Assembly: GCA_002255905.1 (NCBI GenBank)
Contig: NKIN01000001.1
Location: 620,001 to 684,000, forward strand
DNA length: 64,000 nucleotides
Direction of reading: 5' to 3'
Source: Burkholderiales bacterium PBB1
GTDB lineage: Bacteria > Pseudomonadota > Gammaproteobacteria > Burkholderiales > Burkholderiaceae_C
Below, piece by piece: positions 55,830 through 64,000 of this stretch. The notes under the pieces were generated by a model. That model was not told the origin of the DNA. It ran no database searches and saw only the letters and a program-made list of their open reading frames with translations. Made by a program: the position numbers and the translations under genes. The first letter of the stretch is position 1, and each line of letters begins with the position of its first letter.

Positions 55830-56693
55830 ATGAAGAAACTTCTGTTCCAGCTCGATACCGACGCGATGCCTTCGGTGTTCGACACCGTGGTCGGGTACGA
55901 CGGCGGCGCTGACCATGTGATGACCTACGGTGGTGTCCATCCCGACAACGTCGGCGCATTGGTCGAGGGCGCCATCTTCACCCGCGCCCCGAAAGACAAG
56001 AAGCACACCGCTTTGTTCGTCGGCGGCAGCAACCTGCCGGCTGGCGAGGCCTTGCTGAAGGCGGTGCGCAAGAAGTTTTTCTCGAACTTCCGCGTGTCGG
56101 TGATGCTCGACAGCAATGGCGCGAACACCACCGCTGCAGCAGCGGTCGCTTGCGTGCTCAAGAGTGCCGGCGGCAGCCTGGCGGGCAAGCGTGCGGTGGT
56201 CCTGGCGGGCACCGGCCCGGTCGGGCAGCGCGCGGCGGTGATGCTGGCCAAGGAGGGCGCCACCGTTGCCATCACTTCGCGCACGGTCGATAACGCCCAA
56301 AAGGTGGCCGATCACCTGAAGGCAGCCTTCGGCATCGAGGTGGGCGCCATCGCGGCCCCCGACCTGGATGCCCGCGCCAAAGCCTGCGAGGGCGTGCAGA
56401 TCGTGTTTGCCACGGGCGCCGCCAGCTCGGTGCTGCTGCGCGAGGCCGACTGGAAGGGCAACCCGACGATCGAACTGATGGCCGATGCGAACGCCACGCC
56501 GCCGCTGGGCCTGGAAGGCATCGACATGATGGACCGGGGAGTGGTCCGCGACGGCAAGATCTGCTGGGGCGCGATCGGTTTCGGCGCGCTCAAGCTGGCG
56601 GTGCACCGTGCCTGCATCGCCCAGTTGTTCGAAGCACCCGACCAGGTGCTGGATGCCGAGGCGATCTACGCCAAGGCCAAATCGATGGCCTGA
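55830..56693 (+). CDS. mtdA: NADP-dependent methylene-tetrahydrofolate/-H4MPT dehydrogenase
   Basis: This 287-residue protein is strongly similar by eye to MtdA of Methylobacterium. The N-terminus KKLLFQLDTDAMPSVFD, DGGADHVMTYGGVHPDN, MLDSNGANTTAAAAVACV and the nucleotide-binding VVLAGTGPVGQRAAVML all correspond. It oxidises methylene-H4F (and methylene-H4MPT) with NADP, linking the folate C1 pool to formyl-H4F. It is 21 bases after hprA and 12 before fchA. Confidence 0.94.
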   Translation: MKKLLFQLDTDAMPSVFDTVVGYDGGADHVMTYGGVHPDNVGALVEGAIFTRAPKDKKHTALFVGGSNLPAGEALLKAVRKKFFSNFRVSVMLDSNGANTTAAAAVACVLKSAGGSLAGKRAVVLAGTGPVGQRAAVMLAKEGATVAITSRTVDNAQKVADHLKAAFGIEVGAIAAPDLDARAKACEGVQIVFATGAASSVLLREADWKGNPTIELMADANATPPLGLEGIDMMDRGVVRDGKICWGAIGFGALKLAVHRACIAQLFEAPDQVLDAEAIYAKAKSMA

Positions 56694-56705
56694 ACTGGAG
56701 ACCCC

Positions 56706-57329
56706 ATGATCGTTGAACAACCCGTCACCACGTTTCTGGACCAACTCGCCAGCGGTGCGGCCACACCCGGCGGCGGGAGCGCCGCCGCCATCATGGGCGC
56801 GATGGGCGCCGCCCTGGTCAGCATGATGTGCAACCTGACCATCGGCAAGAAAAACTACGCCGAAGTCGAAGGCGAGATGCGCGCCGTGCTGAGCGACGCC
56901 GAATCGCTGCGCCGCCGGCTGGCCGACATGGTCGCCGAAGACATCGCCGCCTTCGATGGCTTGATGGCCGCGTACGGCCTCCCGAAGGACAGCGACGAGC
57001 AAAAGGCGCAGCGCAGTGCAGCGATCCAGGTCGGCCTGAAAGCGGCCACCGAAGCGCCGCTGGCCTGTGCTCGCGCGAGTGCCGAAGTGATCTCTCTGGC
57101 GCTGCGCGCTGCGAAGGTGGGCAACACCAACGTCATCAGCGACGCCGGCGTCGGTGCGCTGTCCGCGCAGGCCGCCTTGCGCAGTGCTGCGCTGAATGTG
57201 TACATCAACGTGCCCAGCCTCAAGGACGCGGCCTATGCCGCAGCCTGCCGCCAGGAGATCGATGCACTGCTGGCCAGCGCAGTGCCGCTGGCCGAGCAGA
57301 CCTACGACCTGGTGAAGTCCAAGCTCTGA
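56706..57329 (+). CDS. fchA: Methenyltetrahydrofolate cyclohydrolase
   Basis: This 207-residue helical protein of the FchA / formiminotransferase-cyclodeaminase cyclase family has SGAATPGGGSAAAIMGAMG, ALVSMMCNLTIGKKNY and NTNVISDAGVGALSAQAALR, which align with Methylobacterium FchA. It converts methenyl-H4F to formyl-H4F. Together with MtdA and formate-tetrahydrofolate ligase it completes interconversion of methylene-H4F and formate. It ends 30 bases before the convergent fabI. Confidence 0.94.
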   Translation: MIVEQPVTTFLDQLASGAATPGGGSAAAIMGAMGAALVSMMCNLTIGKKNYAEVEGEMRAVLSDAESLRRRLADMVAEDIAAFDGLMAAYGLPKDSDEQKAQRSAAIQVGLKAATEAPLACARASAEVISLALRAAKVGNTNVISDAGVGALSAQAALRSAALNVYINVPSLKDAAYAAACRQEIDALLASAVPLAEQTYDLVKSKL

Positions 57330-57359
57330 GTTCTGGTGCCTCGCTGGGCCGAGGCCGGC

Positions 57360-58145
57360 TCAGCCCAGATTGCCGCCACCCATCGCGTGGCTGAAGCCGC
57401 CGTCCACGTAGGTGATCTCAGAAGTCACGCCGGCGGCGAGGTCGGACAGCAGGAAGGCGGCCACGTTGCCCACGTCGTCGATCGTCACATTGCGCCGCAG
57501 CGGTGCCGTGGATTCGACCACCTCGAGGATCTTGCCGAAACCCTTGATGCCCGATGCCGCCAATGTCTTGATCGGCCCGGCCGAGATGCCGTTGACGCGG
57601 ATGCCACGCGGGCCGACGCTTTCGGCCAGGTAGCGCACGCTGGCTTCCAGCGACGCCTTGGCCAGGCCCATCGTGTTGTAGTTCGGCACTGCCCGCAAGG
57701 CGCCCAGGTAGGACAGCGTCAACAGCGCCGAGCCGGCGCGCAACCGCGGCAATGCCGCCTTGGCCATCGCCGGGAAGCTGTAGGCAGAAATGTCGTGCGC
57801 GATGCGAAATGATTCGCGCGACAGGCCGTCGAGGAAATCGCCGGCGATCGATTCGCGTGTGGCAAAGCCGATCGAATGAACGAAGCCGTCGAATTCCGGC
57901 CAGACCTCGCCCAACTGGCTGAAGAGGCGTTCGATCTGTGCGTCGTCGGCGACATCGCAGTCGTACAGCAGCGTCGAGCCGAAATCAGCTGCCAGCGCGG
58001 CGGTGCGTTCCTTGAAGCGCTCACCGACGTAGCTGAACGCCAGTTCGGCGCCTTCGCGGTGGCAGGCCCGCGCGATGCCGTAGGCGATCGAGCGGTTCGA
58101 CAGTACGCCGGTGATCAGCAGGCGTTTACCGGTCAGAAATCCCAT
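57360..58145 (-). CDS. fabI: Enoyl-ACP reductase
   Basis: This 261-residue short-chain dehydrogenase-like enzyme carries out the last step of the fatty acid elongation cycle. The FabI-type NADH site ([15 protein letters not shown]) replaces the usual GxxxGxG. The catalytic residues are Tyr156 and Lys163 ([10 protein letters not shown]), and [13 protein letters not shown] is the FabI substrate loop. Start ATG at 58145. It is convergent with the C1 operon and divergent from rimP. Confidence 0.95.
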   Translation of the reverse strand: MGFLTGKRLLITGVLSNRSIAYGIARACHREGAELAFSYVGERFKERTAALAADFGSTLLYDCDVADDAQIERLFSQLGEVWPEFDGFVHSIGFATRESIAGDFLDGLSRESFRIAHDISAYSFPAMAKAALPRLRAGSALLTLSYLGALRAVPNYNTMGLAKASLEASVRYLAESVGPRGIRVNGISAGPIKTLAASGIKGFGKILEVVESTAPLRRNVTIDDVGNVAAFLLSDLAAGVTSEITYVDGGFSHAMGGGNLG

Positions 58146-58263
58146 GGTGTGTTCCAGGCGGTCAAAGGCGGCGGATTATTGCGCGCGGGCGGTCACGCAC
58201 CGCTTCCTGCCACTGGTTCGGCGCTGCCCAGGCCGATTCCTGTGGACAGAACCGCATCAGGTG

Positions 58264-58292
58264 TTGCCGGTACAAACCCCACGAGCTACAAT
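58264..58292 (+). promoter_or_regulatory. Sigma-70 promoter of the rimP-nusA-infB operon
   Basis: TTGCCG (58264-58269) and TACAAT (58287-58292) are separated by 17 bases, close to consensus at both elements. The predicted start near 58299 gives an untranslated leader of about 105 bases before rimP. That leader contains the attenuator-like hairpin at 58323-58352. Confidence 0.7.
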
Positions 58293-58322
58293 GCTGGTTT
58301 TCCGAGACGTTAGACCAAGAAC

Positions 58323-58352
58323 ATGGGCGGACTCATCCAGCCCATTTTTTTT
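58323..58352 (+). terminator. Attenuator-like hairpin in the rimP leader
   Basis: ATGGGC (58323-58328) pairs with GCCCAT (58340-58345), and the stem can be extended by GG/CC across a bulged A. A run of eight T (58345-58352) follows directly. Its form is that of an intrinsic terminator, yet it lies between the promoter and the rimP ATG, so it should reduce entry into the operon. Premature terminators ahead of rimP have been described in other proteobacteria. Confidence 0.75.
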
Positions 58353-58403
58353 GGCCGATCGGAATGCGTCGTACGGAATTGAGCGGGCAGGGATCGATCG
58401 TTA

Positions 58404-58961
58404 ATGAGCTGGCAGAACGCCGTTGAAAAAACCGTGACCGGACTGGGTTACGACTTGGTGGACACCGAGCGCAGTCCGAAGGGCTTGCTGCGCGTGTACA
58501 TCGACAAGCTCCCGTCCGCAGCGCCTGTAACGCCGGGTGATGAGTTCATCACCGTCGAAGACTGCGAGCGCGTGACCCGGCAACTGCAGCACGTGCTCGA
58601 GGTCGAGAACTGTGCCTATGAGCGCCTGGAGGTGTCGTCGCCAGGGCTCGATCGACCCTTGAAGAAGCCGGCCGATTACCTGCGGTTCAGCGGAGAGCGC
58701 ATCGATCTGACGCTCAAGCAGGCGTTCAAGGGGCGCAAGCATTTCCAGGGTGTTCTCGAGCTGTTGGGCGACAGCTGGCGGCTGGTGTTCACTGCCGATG
58801 GCTTCGATCAGGCGCTGGAGTTTTCGCTCGACGAAGTGCGAGAAGCCCGGCTGGTGCCCGTGGTGGATTTCAAGGGGCGTCGGTTTGCGGCGCCCACGCA
58901 AGAGCCGACCGAGCAGGTCGAGTCGGCCGCAACTGAAACGGATGGAGACCGCAAACGATGA
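58404..58961 (+). CDS. rimP: Ribosome maturation factor RimP
   Basis: This 185-residue protein has the RimP N-terminal domain ([25 protein letters not shown]) and the central [21 protein letters not shown] motif. An SH3-like C-terminal domain and an acidic, poorly conserved tail follow. It assists 30S subunit assembly. The stop overlaps the nusA ATG (ATGA). The tail after about residue 160 is longer than in many homologues. Confidence 0.94.
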   Translation: MSWQNAVEKTVTGLGYDLVDTERSPKGLLRVYIDKLPSAAPVTPGDEFITVEDCERVTRQLQHVLEVENCAYERLEVSSPGLDRPLKKPADYLRFSGERIDLTLKQAFKGRKHFQGVLELLGDSWRLVFTADGFDQALEFSLDEVREARLVPVVDFKGRRFAAPTQEPTEQVESAATETDGDRKR

Positions 58962-60436
58962 ACCGCGAACTGTTGATGCTGGTGGATGCGATTTCTCGCG
59001 AGAAGAGCGTGGACCGCGAAGTCGTGTTCAGCGCCGTCGAGGCAGCGTTGGCATCGGCGTCCAAGAAGCTGCATGGCGGCGAAGTCGACATGCGGGTGAC
59101 CGTTGATCGCGACACCGGCGCCTACGAAACCTTCCGCCGCTGGCACGTGGTCGCAGACGAAGCCGGGCTGCAATTGCCCGACTCTGAAATCCTGCACTTC
59201 GAAGCGCTGGAGCAGATCCCGGACATCGAGGTCGACGATTACATCGAGGAGCCGGTGGAGTCGGTGTCGATCGGCCGCATCGGTGCGCAGGCCGCCAAGC
59301 AGGTGATCCTGCAGAAGATCCGCGACGCCGAGCGCGAGCAGCTGCTCAACGACTTCCTGTCGCGCGGCGAGAAGATCTTCGTCGGCACCGTGAAGCGCCT
59401 GGACAAGGGTGACGTGATCGTCGAGTCCGGCCGCGTCGAAGGCCGGCTGCGCCGCAGCGAGATGATCCCGAAGGAAAACCTGCGCATCGGCGACCGTGTC
59501 CGCGCCTACATCCTCGAAGTCGACGCCACGCTGCGCGGCCCGCAGATCATCCTGTCGCGCAGCGCGCCGGGCTTCATGATCGAGCTGTTCGCCCAGGAAG
59601 TGCCCGAGATCGAACAGCGACTGCTCGAGATCAAGTCCTGTGCCCGTGACCCGGGCTCACGCGCCAAGATCGCCGTTCAATCGCATGACAAGCGCGTCGA
59701 TCCGATCGGCACCTGCGTCGGCGTGCGCGGCTCGCGCGTCAATGGCGTCACCAATGAGCTGGCTGGTGAGCGCGTCGACATCGTGCTGTGGTCGGAAGAC
59801 CCTGCGCAGTTCGTCATCGGTGCGCTGGCACCGGCGAACGTGCAGTCGATCGTCGTCGACGAAGACCGCCATGCGATGGACGTGGTGGTCGACGAGGAGA
59901 ACCTCGCGATCGCGATCGGCCGCGGTGGTCAGAACGTGCGCCTGGCCTCCGAGATGACAGGCTGGCGCATCAACATCATGACGGCCGAAGAGTCGTCGAT
60001 GAAGCAGGCCGGTGAAAGCGACGCGGTGCGCAAGCTGTTCGTCGACAAGCTCGATGTCGATGCCGAGGTGGCTGACATCCTGATCGCCGAGGGCTTCTCC
60101 AGCCTGGAAGAAGTGGCCTACGTTCCGATGCAGGAAATGCTCGAAATCGAAGGCTTCGACGAAGACACGGTCAATGAACTGCGCACCCGCGCCAAGGACG
60201 CCCTGCTGACGATGGAAATCGCCCGCGAAGAAAGCGTCAGTGACGTGTCGCAGGATCTGCGCGACCTCGAAGGCCTGGACCCCGAGCTCATTCCGAAGCT
60301 GGCCGATGGCGGTGTGCACACCCGTGACGACCTCGCCGACCTTGCCGTGGATGAGTTGATCGAAATCGCCGGCCTCGATGAAGAAAAAGCCAAGACGCTG
60401 ATCATGAAAGCCCGTGAACACTGGTTCACCACCTGA
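58958..60436 (+). CDS. nusA: Transcription termination/antitermination protein NusA
   Basis: This 492-residue protein has the NusA order. The N-terminal RNA-polymerase-binding domain ([20 protein letters not shown]) is followed by S1 ([20 protein letters not shown]), KH1 and KH2 ([20 protein letters not shown] and [19 protein letters not shown]). Two C-terminal acidic helix-hairpin repeats come last ([19 protein letters not shown] and [20 protein letters not shown]). It modulates pausing and termination. It is translationally coupled to rimP. Confidence 0.96.
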   Translation: MNRELLMLVDAISREKSVDREVVFSAVEAALASASKKLHGGEVDMRVTVDRDTGAYETFRRWHVVADEAGLQLPDSEILHFEALEQIPDIEVDDYIEEPVESVSIGRIGAQAAKQVILQKIRDAEREQLLNDFLSRGEKIFVGTVKRLDKGDVIVESGRVEGRLRRSEMIPKENLRIGDRVRAYILEVDATLRGPQIILSRSAPGFMIELFAQEVPEIEQRLLEIKSCARDPGSRAKIAVQSHDKRVDPIGTCVGVRGSRVNGVTNELAGERVDIVLWSEDPAQFVIGALAPANVQSIVVDEDRHAMDVVVDEENLAIAIGRGGQNVRLASEMTGWRINIMTAEESSMKQAGESDAVRKLFVDKLDVDAEVADILIAEGFSSLEEVAYVPMQEMLEIEGFDEDTVNELRTRAKDALLTMEIAREESVSDVSQDLRDLEGLDPELIPKLADGGVHTRDDLADLAVDELIEIAGLDEEKAKTLIMKAREHWFTT

Positions 60437-60506
60437 GCGCCTGACACGCACTCGAATACCGCACACACGCACGCTACGCCGCTAGACCCGAAGCAAGGAT
60501 TCCACA

Positions 60507-63347
60507 ATGGCTGTGACCACCGTCGCCCAACTCGCCGCCGAGCTGAACCGCCCCGCTGCTGCACTGCTCGATCAATTGCAGTCTGCGGGGGTCAGCAAGG
60601 CGTCGACGGACGATGCCCTGACCGACTCCGACAAGGAGCGGTTGCTCGACTATCTGCGTGCCACCCATGGCACGGCCGGTGCCGAGCGCAAGAAGATCAC
60701 GCTGACGCGGAAATCGACCAGCGAAATCAAGCAGGCTGATTCCAGCGGCAAGGCACGCACCATCCAGGTCGAGGTGCGCAAGAAGCGCACATTCGTCAAG
60801 CGCGATGAGACCCCATCGGCGCCGGCGGTGCCCGAGGCTCCCGAGGCACCGGAGATCGATACCGCCGAGCTGATGCGGCTCGAGCACGAAGCCCAGGCCC
60901 AGGCCGCGCTGCTGCGTCAGCAGGAGGCCGAGCTGGCCGAACGCCAGCGGTTGCGTGACGAGAAGGAACGCGCCGATCGCGAGGCAGCCGAAGCCGCTGC
61001 CCGCGCTCAGGCGGAGGCAGAAGCCAGGCAGGCTGCCCTTGACGCGGCTGCCAATGCCGCGAGTACCCAGGCCGCCGAGGCGAGCGCGCCGGCGAAGCCG
61101 GTGGCCGCCGCACCCGCCGAGCCTGCGAAGCCCCAGCTGCGCGTGATCAAGGCCGCCGATGTGGTCGATGAGGACAAGCAGCGCGCGCTCGACCTGGCCA
61201 AGCGTCGCAAGGCGGCCGAAGACGAAGCATCCGCGATCCGCGCGATGATGTCGGCACCGAAGAAGGTGCTGAACGCGAAGAAGCCGGAAGAGCCACCGAA
61301 GCCAGCTGAAGCCGGCAAGGAAGGCATCAAGGGGACGATCCACAAGCCGGCGGCTGTGGCCGGTGCGCCAGGTGCGGCGGTTGCCAAGCCGGGTGACAAG
61401 AAATCGGTCAAGTCTGAAAAGCTGTCCTCCAGCTGGGCTGACGATGCCGCCAAGAAGCGTGGTCTGAAAGCCCGCAACGACGCGCCTGGTGGCGGCGCCC
61501 GTCCTGGCTGGCGCGCACCGCGCGGTGGTCGTCGTGGCGAGCGCAGCGATGGTTCGGTCTCGACCTTTGTCGCGCCGATCGAACAGCAGGTGCAGGAAGT
61601 GCACGTGCCGGAAACCATCAGCGTGGCCGATCTGGCGCACAAGATGAGCGTGAAGGCCTCCGAGGTCATCAAGCAGTTGATGAAGCTGGGTCAGATGGTC
61701 ACCATCAACCAGCAGCTGGACCAGGAAACCGCGATGATCCTCGTCGAGGAAATGGGCCACAAGGCGTTCGCTGCGAAGCTCGACGACCCGGATGCCTTCC
61801 TCGAGGAAGATGCCGATGGCGATTCGGAACACGAGTTGTTGCCGCGTGCGCCGGTCGTGACCGTGATGGGCCACGTCGACCATGGCAAGACCTCGCTGCT
61901 CGACTACATCCGCACCGCCCGCGTCGCAGCAGGTGAGGCCGGCGGCATCACGCAGCACATCGGTGCCTACCACGTCGACACGCCGCGCGGCATGATCACC
62001 TTCCTCGACACGCCAGGTCACGCCGCTTTCACGGCGATGCGCGCCCGCGGCGCCAAGGCCACCGATCTGGTGATCCTGGTGGTGGCGGCCGACGATGGTG
62101 TGATGCCACAGACCAAGGAAGCGATCTCGCACGCCAAGGCGGCAGGCGTTCCGCTGGTGGTCGCGATGAACAAGATCGACAAGCCCGGTGCGAACCTGGA
62201 GCGCCTGAAGAGCGAGCTGGTCGCCGAAGAGGTCGTGCCCGAAGAGTTCGGGGGGCCATCGCCATTCGTTCCGGTGTCGGCCAAGACCGGCGCTGGCATC
62301 GACGATCTGCTGGAGCAGGTGTTGCTGCAGGCCGAGGTGCTCGAGTTGAAGGCGCCCAAGGACAGCATGGCCAAGGGCCTGGTCATCGAAGCCAAGCTCG
62401 ACAAGGGCCGCGGTCCGGTGGCCACCGTGCTGGTGCAATCCGGCACGTTGCGGCGCGGCGACGTGGTGCTGGCCGGCTCGACCTATGGCCGCGTGCGCGC
62501 CATGCTCGACGAGAACGGCAAGCCGGCCACCGAAGCCGGCCCGTCAATCCCTGTCGAAATCCAGGGTCTGACCGAGGTGCCGCAAGCCGGTGACGAGTTC
62601 ATGGTGCTGGCCGACGAGCGCCGCGCCCGCGAGATTTCGACCTTCCGCTCCGGCAAGTACCGCGACGTCAAGTTGGCCAAGCAGCAGGCCGCGAAGCTGG
62701 AGAACATGTTCGATAACGTGGGCGAGGGCGCGGCACAGACGCTGGCCCTGATCATCAAGGCCGACGTTCAGGGCTCGCAGGAGGCGCTCGCGCAGTCGCT
62801 GCTCAAGCTCAGCACGGCCGAGGTCAAGGTGCAGGTGGTGCACGGAGCGGTGGGTGGCATCAGCGAAAGCGATGTGAACCTGGCCATCGCGTCGAAGGCC
62901 GTGATCATCGGCTTCAATGTGCGGGCCGACGCCGGTGCGCGCAAGTTGGCCGAGCACAATGGTGTCGATCTGCGTTACTACAACATCATTTACGACGCGG
63001 TCGACGAGATCAAGGCCGCCATGACCGGCATGCTGGCGCCGGAACAGCGCGAGGAAACCATCGGCACGGCCGAGATCCGCACGGTGTTCGTGGCGTCGAA
63101 GATCGGTACCGTGGCCGGTTCGATGGTCACTGCCGGTCTGGTGCGCCGTGGCGCGAAGTTCCGCCTGCTGCGCGACAACGTGGTCGTCTACACCGGCGAG
63201 ATCGAATCGGTGCGCCGCCTGAAGGACGACGTGAAGGAAGTGGCCGCCGGCTTCGAGTGCGGTATCAAGCTGAAGAACTACAACGACATCGCCGAGGGCG
63301 ATCAGCTGGAGTTCTTCGAGGTCAAGGAAGTGGCTCGAACGTTGTAA
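60507..63347 (+). CDS. infB: Translation initiation factor IF-2
   Basis: This 946-residue protein has an N-terminal IF2_N segment ([19 protein letters not shown]) and a long charged Ala/Glu/Arg coiled linker (about 120-370). A second IF2_N ([20 protein letters not shown]) precedes the G domain, with GHVDHGKT at 455-462, DTPGHAAF and NKID. The C-terminal domains bind fMet-tRNA. The length is usual for betaproteobacteria. A gap of 70 bases follows nusA, and an intrinsic hairpin follows the stop. Confidence 0.96.
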   Translation: MAVTTVAQLAAELNRPAAALLDQLQSAGVSKASTDDALTDSDKERLLDYLRATHGTAGAERKKITLTRKSTSEIKQADSSGKARTIQVEVRKKRTFVKRDETPSAPAVPEAPEAPEIDTAELMRLEHEAQAQAALLRQQEAELAERQRLRDEKERADREAAEAAARAQAEAEARQAALDAAANAASTQAAEASAPAKPVAAAPAEPAKPQLRVIKAADVVDEDKQRALDLAKRRKAAEDEASAIRAMMSAPKKVLNAKKPEEPPKPAEAGKEGIKGTIHKPAAVAGAPGAAVAKPGDKKSVKSEKLSSSWADDAAKKRGLKARNDAPGGGARPGWRAPRGGRRGERSDGSVSTFVAPIEQQVQEVHVPETISVADLAHKMSVKASEVIKQLMKLGQMVTINQQLDQETAMILVEEMGHKAFAAKLDDPDAFLEEDADGDSEHELLPRAPVVTVMGHVDHGKTSLLDYIRTARVAAGEAGGITQHIGAYHVDTPRGMITFLDTPGHAAFTAMRARGAKATDLVILVVAADDGVMPQTKEAISHAKAAGVPLVVAMNKIDKPGANLERLKSELVAEEVVPEEFGGPSPFVPVSAKTGAGIDDLLEQVLLQAEVLELKAPKDSMAKGLVIEAKLDKGRGPVATVLVQSGTLRRGDVVLAGSTYGRVRAMLDENGKPATEAGPSIPVEIQGLTEVPQAGDEFMVLADERRAREISTFRSGKYRDVKLAKQQAAKLENMFDNVGEGAAQTLALIIKADVQGSQEALAQSLLKLSTAEVKVQVVHGAVGGISESDVNLAIASKAVIIGFNVRADAGARKLAEHNGVDLRYYNIIYDAVDEIKAAMTGMLAPEQREETIGTAEIRTVFVASKIGTVAGSMVTAGLVRRGAKFRLLRDNVVVYTGEIESVRRLKDDVKEVAAGFECGIKLKNYNDIAEGDQLEFFEVKEVARTL

Positions 63348-63367
63348 ATCTCCTCGATCGGCAAGAC

Positions 63368-63401
63368 AACCCCGCCTTGCGGTTCAGGCGGGGTTTGTTT
63401 T
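63368..63401 (+). terminator. Hairpin between infB and rbfA
   Basis: AACCCCGCCT (63368-63377) pairs perfectly with AGGCGGGGTT (63386-63395) around an 8-base loop and is followed by TGTTTTT. It looks like an intrinsic terminator but lies only about 20 bases before rbfA. It therefore probably lowers rbfA-truB expression relative to infB or implies a separate start. Confidence 0.8.
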
Positions 63402-63417
63402 TCCCGGGGGCTGACCC

Positions 63418-63783
63418 ATGAAACACAAGCGCTCCATTCCCAACCGCGGTTTCCGCGTGGCCGACCAGATCCAGCGGGATGTGGCGGTGCTCATCCGCGA
63501 TCTGAAAGATCCGCGCATCGGCATGGTCACGCTGCACGCGGTGGAGGTCACGCCCGACTATGCGCATGCGAAGGTGTTCTTCTCGGTGCTGGTCGGTGAC
63601 CCGCAGGAGTGCGAGACCGCGCTGAACGAAGCCGCCGGCTTCATCCGCAATGGCCTGTTCAAGCGCCTGCAGATCCACACCGTGCCGACGCTGCACTTTC
63701 ATTTCGACCGCACCACCGAGCGCGCAGCCGAACTGAGCCTGCTGATTGCGCAGGCGAACGCCACGCGGGCGAAGGACGACTGA
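63418..63783 (+). CDS. rbfA: Ribosome-binding factor A
   Basis: This 121-residue KH-like protein has [21 protein letters not shown], the [20 protein letters not shown] strand and [19 protein letters not shown], all family signatures. It matures the 17S rRNA and the 30S subunit. The stop shares one base with the truB ATG (TGATG). GGGGGCTGACCC precedes the ATG, a weak ribosome-binding site. Confidence 0.95.
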   Translation: MKHKRSIPNRGFRVADQIQRDVAVLIRDLKDPRIGMVTLHAVEVTPDYAHAKVFFSVLVGDPQECETALNEAAGFIRNGLFKRLQIHTVPTLHFHFDRTTERAAELSLLIAQANATRAKDD

Positions 63784-64000
63784 TGTCGGTCGGAAACTCG
63801 ATTGTCCGATCAGCACCTGCAGGGCAGGCCCCGCGGGTCAAAGTCCCGCGCCGTGCCGTCCATGGCGTGCTGCTGCTCGACAAGCCCCTGGGGCTGTCGA
63901 GCAATGACGCGCTGATGAAGGTCAAGCGCCTGTACCGCGCTGAAAAGGCCGGCCACACCGGCACGCTCGACCCGCTGGCCACCGGCCTGTTGCCTCTGTG
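63783..64000 (+). CDS. truB: tRNA pseudouridine-55 synthase, N-terminal part (partial)
   Basis: The first 72 codons are present before the window ends. After a basic leader of about 30 residues comes [20 protein letters not shown], then [15 protein letters not shown]. The Asp in GTLDPLATG is the catalytic aspartate that forms the covalent intermediate during pseudouridine synthesis at U55 of tRNA. The gene is coupled to rbfA by a shared base. Confidence 0.93.
   Translation, partial: MSVGNSIVRSAPAGQAPRVKVPRRAVHGVLLLDKPLGLSSNDALMKVKRLYRAEKAGHTGTLDPLATGLLPL

Noticed and set aside
54825-57002. A 725-codon minus-strand frame opposite hprA, mtdA and fchA
   Set aside because: The plus-strand genes are clear orthologues of methylotroph enzymes. 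The antisense product has no domain signature.
60474-62438. A 654-codon minus-strand frame opposite infB
   Set aside because: Shadow of IF-2; low-complexity His/Leu/Gly-rich translation.

Overview
This window looks like the chromosome of a GC-rich betaproteobacterium of the order Burkholderiales, probably from the Rubrivivax / Leptothrix / Methylibium neighbourhood (an inference). The reasons are GC-rich third codon positions, a two-lipoyl E2 and lipoyl-bearing E3 pyruvate dehydrogenase operon, a Betaproteobacteria-style phasin, a PEP-CTERM locus, a rimP-nusA-infB-rbfA-truB operon and serine-cycle C1 genes. I found no rRNA, tRNA, CRISPR array, insertion sequence or prophage. The very long antisense ORFs are codon-bias shadows.

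Layout. 1-2.2 kb: the end of a pstS-like gene, then a periplasmic sulfite dehydrogenase with its cytochrome c (sorAB). 2.2-5.2 kb: divergent NarL-type regulator and histidine kinase. 5.3-8.6 kb: envelope genes (Pal-like lipoprotein, DUF3106, DUF3014, a PBP7-type endopeptidase). 8.8-12.5 kb: a tight operon of acyl-CoA ligase, SCP2-type thiolase and beta-keto acid cleavage enzyme. 12.5-20.6 kb: a complete kdp operon on the minus strand (kdpFABCDE). A 30-residue membrane peptide is coupled in front of kdpF, and an 11-bp tandem repeat sits upstream. 20.7-21.5 kb: a phasin with a readable promoter, paired operator-like boxes and a strong terminator. 21.5-28 kb: HDAC-family deacetylase, rmuC, MFS transporter, DUF4124/glutaredoxin protein and oligopeptidase A. 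28-37.8 kb: a FixJ/FixL-like pair divergent from aceE-aceF-lpdA.

37.9-46 kb is the most unusual part. A ThiF/E1-like adenylyltransferase overlaps a nitroreductase-like gene, followed by a glycosyltransferase and a TPR lipoprotein of the PrsT type. Convergent to these are a PEP-CTERM protein behind a near-consensus sigma-54 promoter and a PEP-CTERM-associated N-acyl amino acid synthase. Exosortase and the prsK/prsR regulators are not in the window. 46.4-48 kb: a GIDE-domain membrane protein with an EF-hand, and LemA. 48-51.7 kb: a manganese/iron ABC importer (sitABCD). 51.8-53 kb: an MFS transporter.

53-57.3 kb: C1 metabolism, with formate-tetrahydrofolate ligase divergent from hprA-mtdA-fchA. 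These four genes cover formate to methylene-H4F interconversion and the hydroxypyruvate step of the serine cycle. 57.4-58.1 kb: fabI. 58.3 kb to the end: the rimP-nusA-infB-rbfA-truB operon, with a promoter, an attenuator-like hairpin before rimP and a second hairpin between infB and rbfA.
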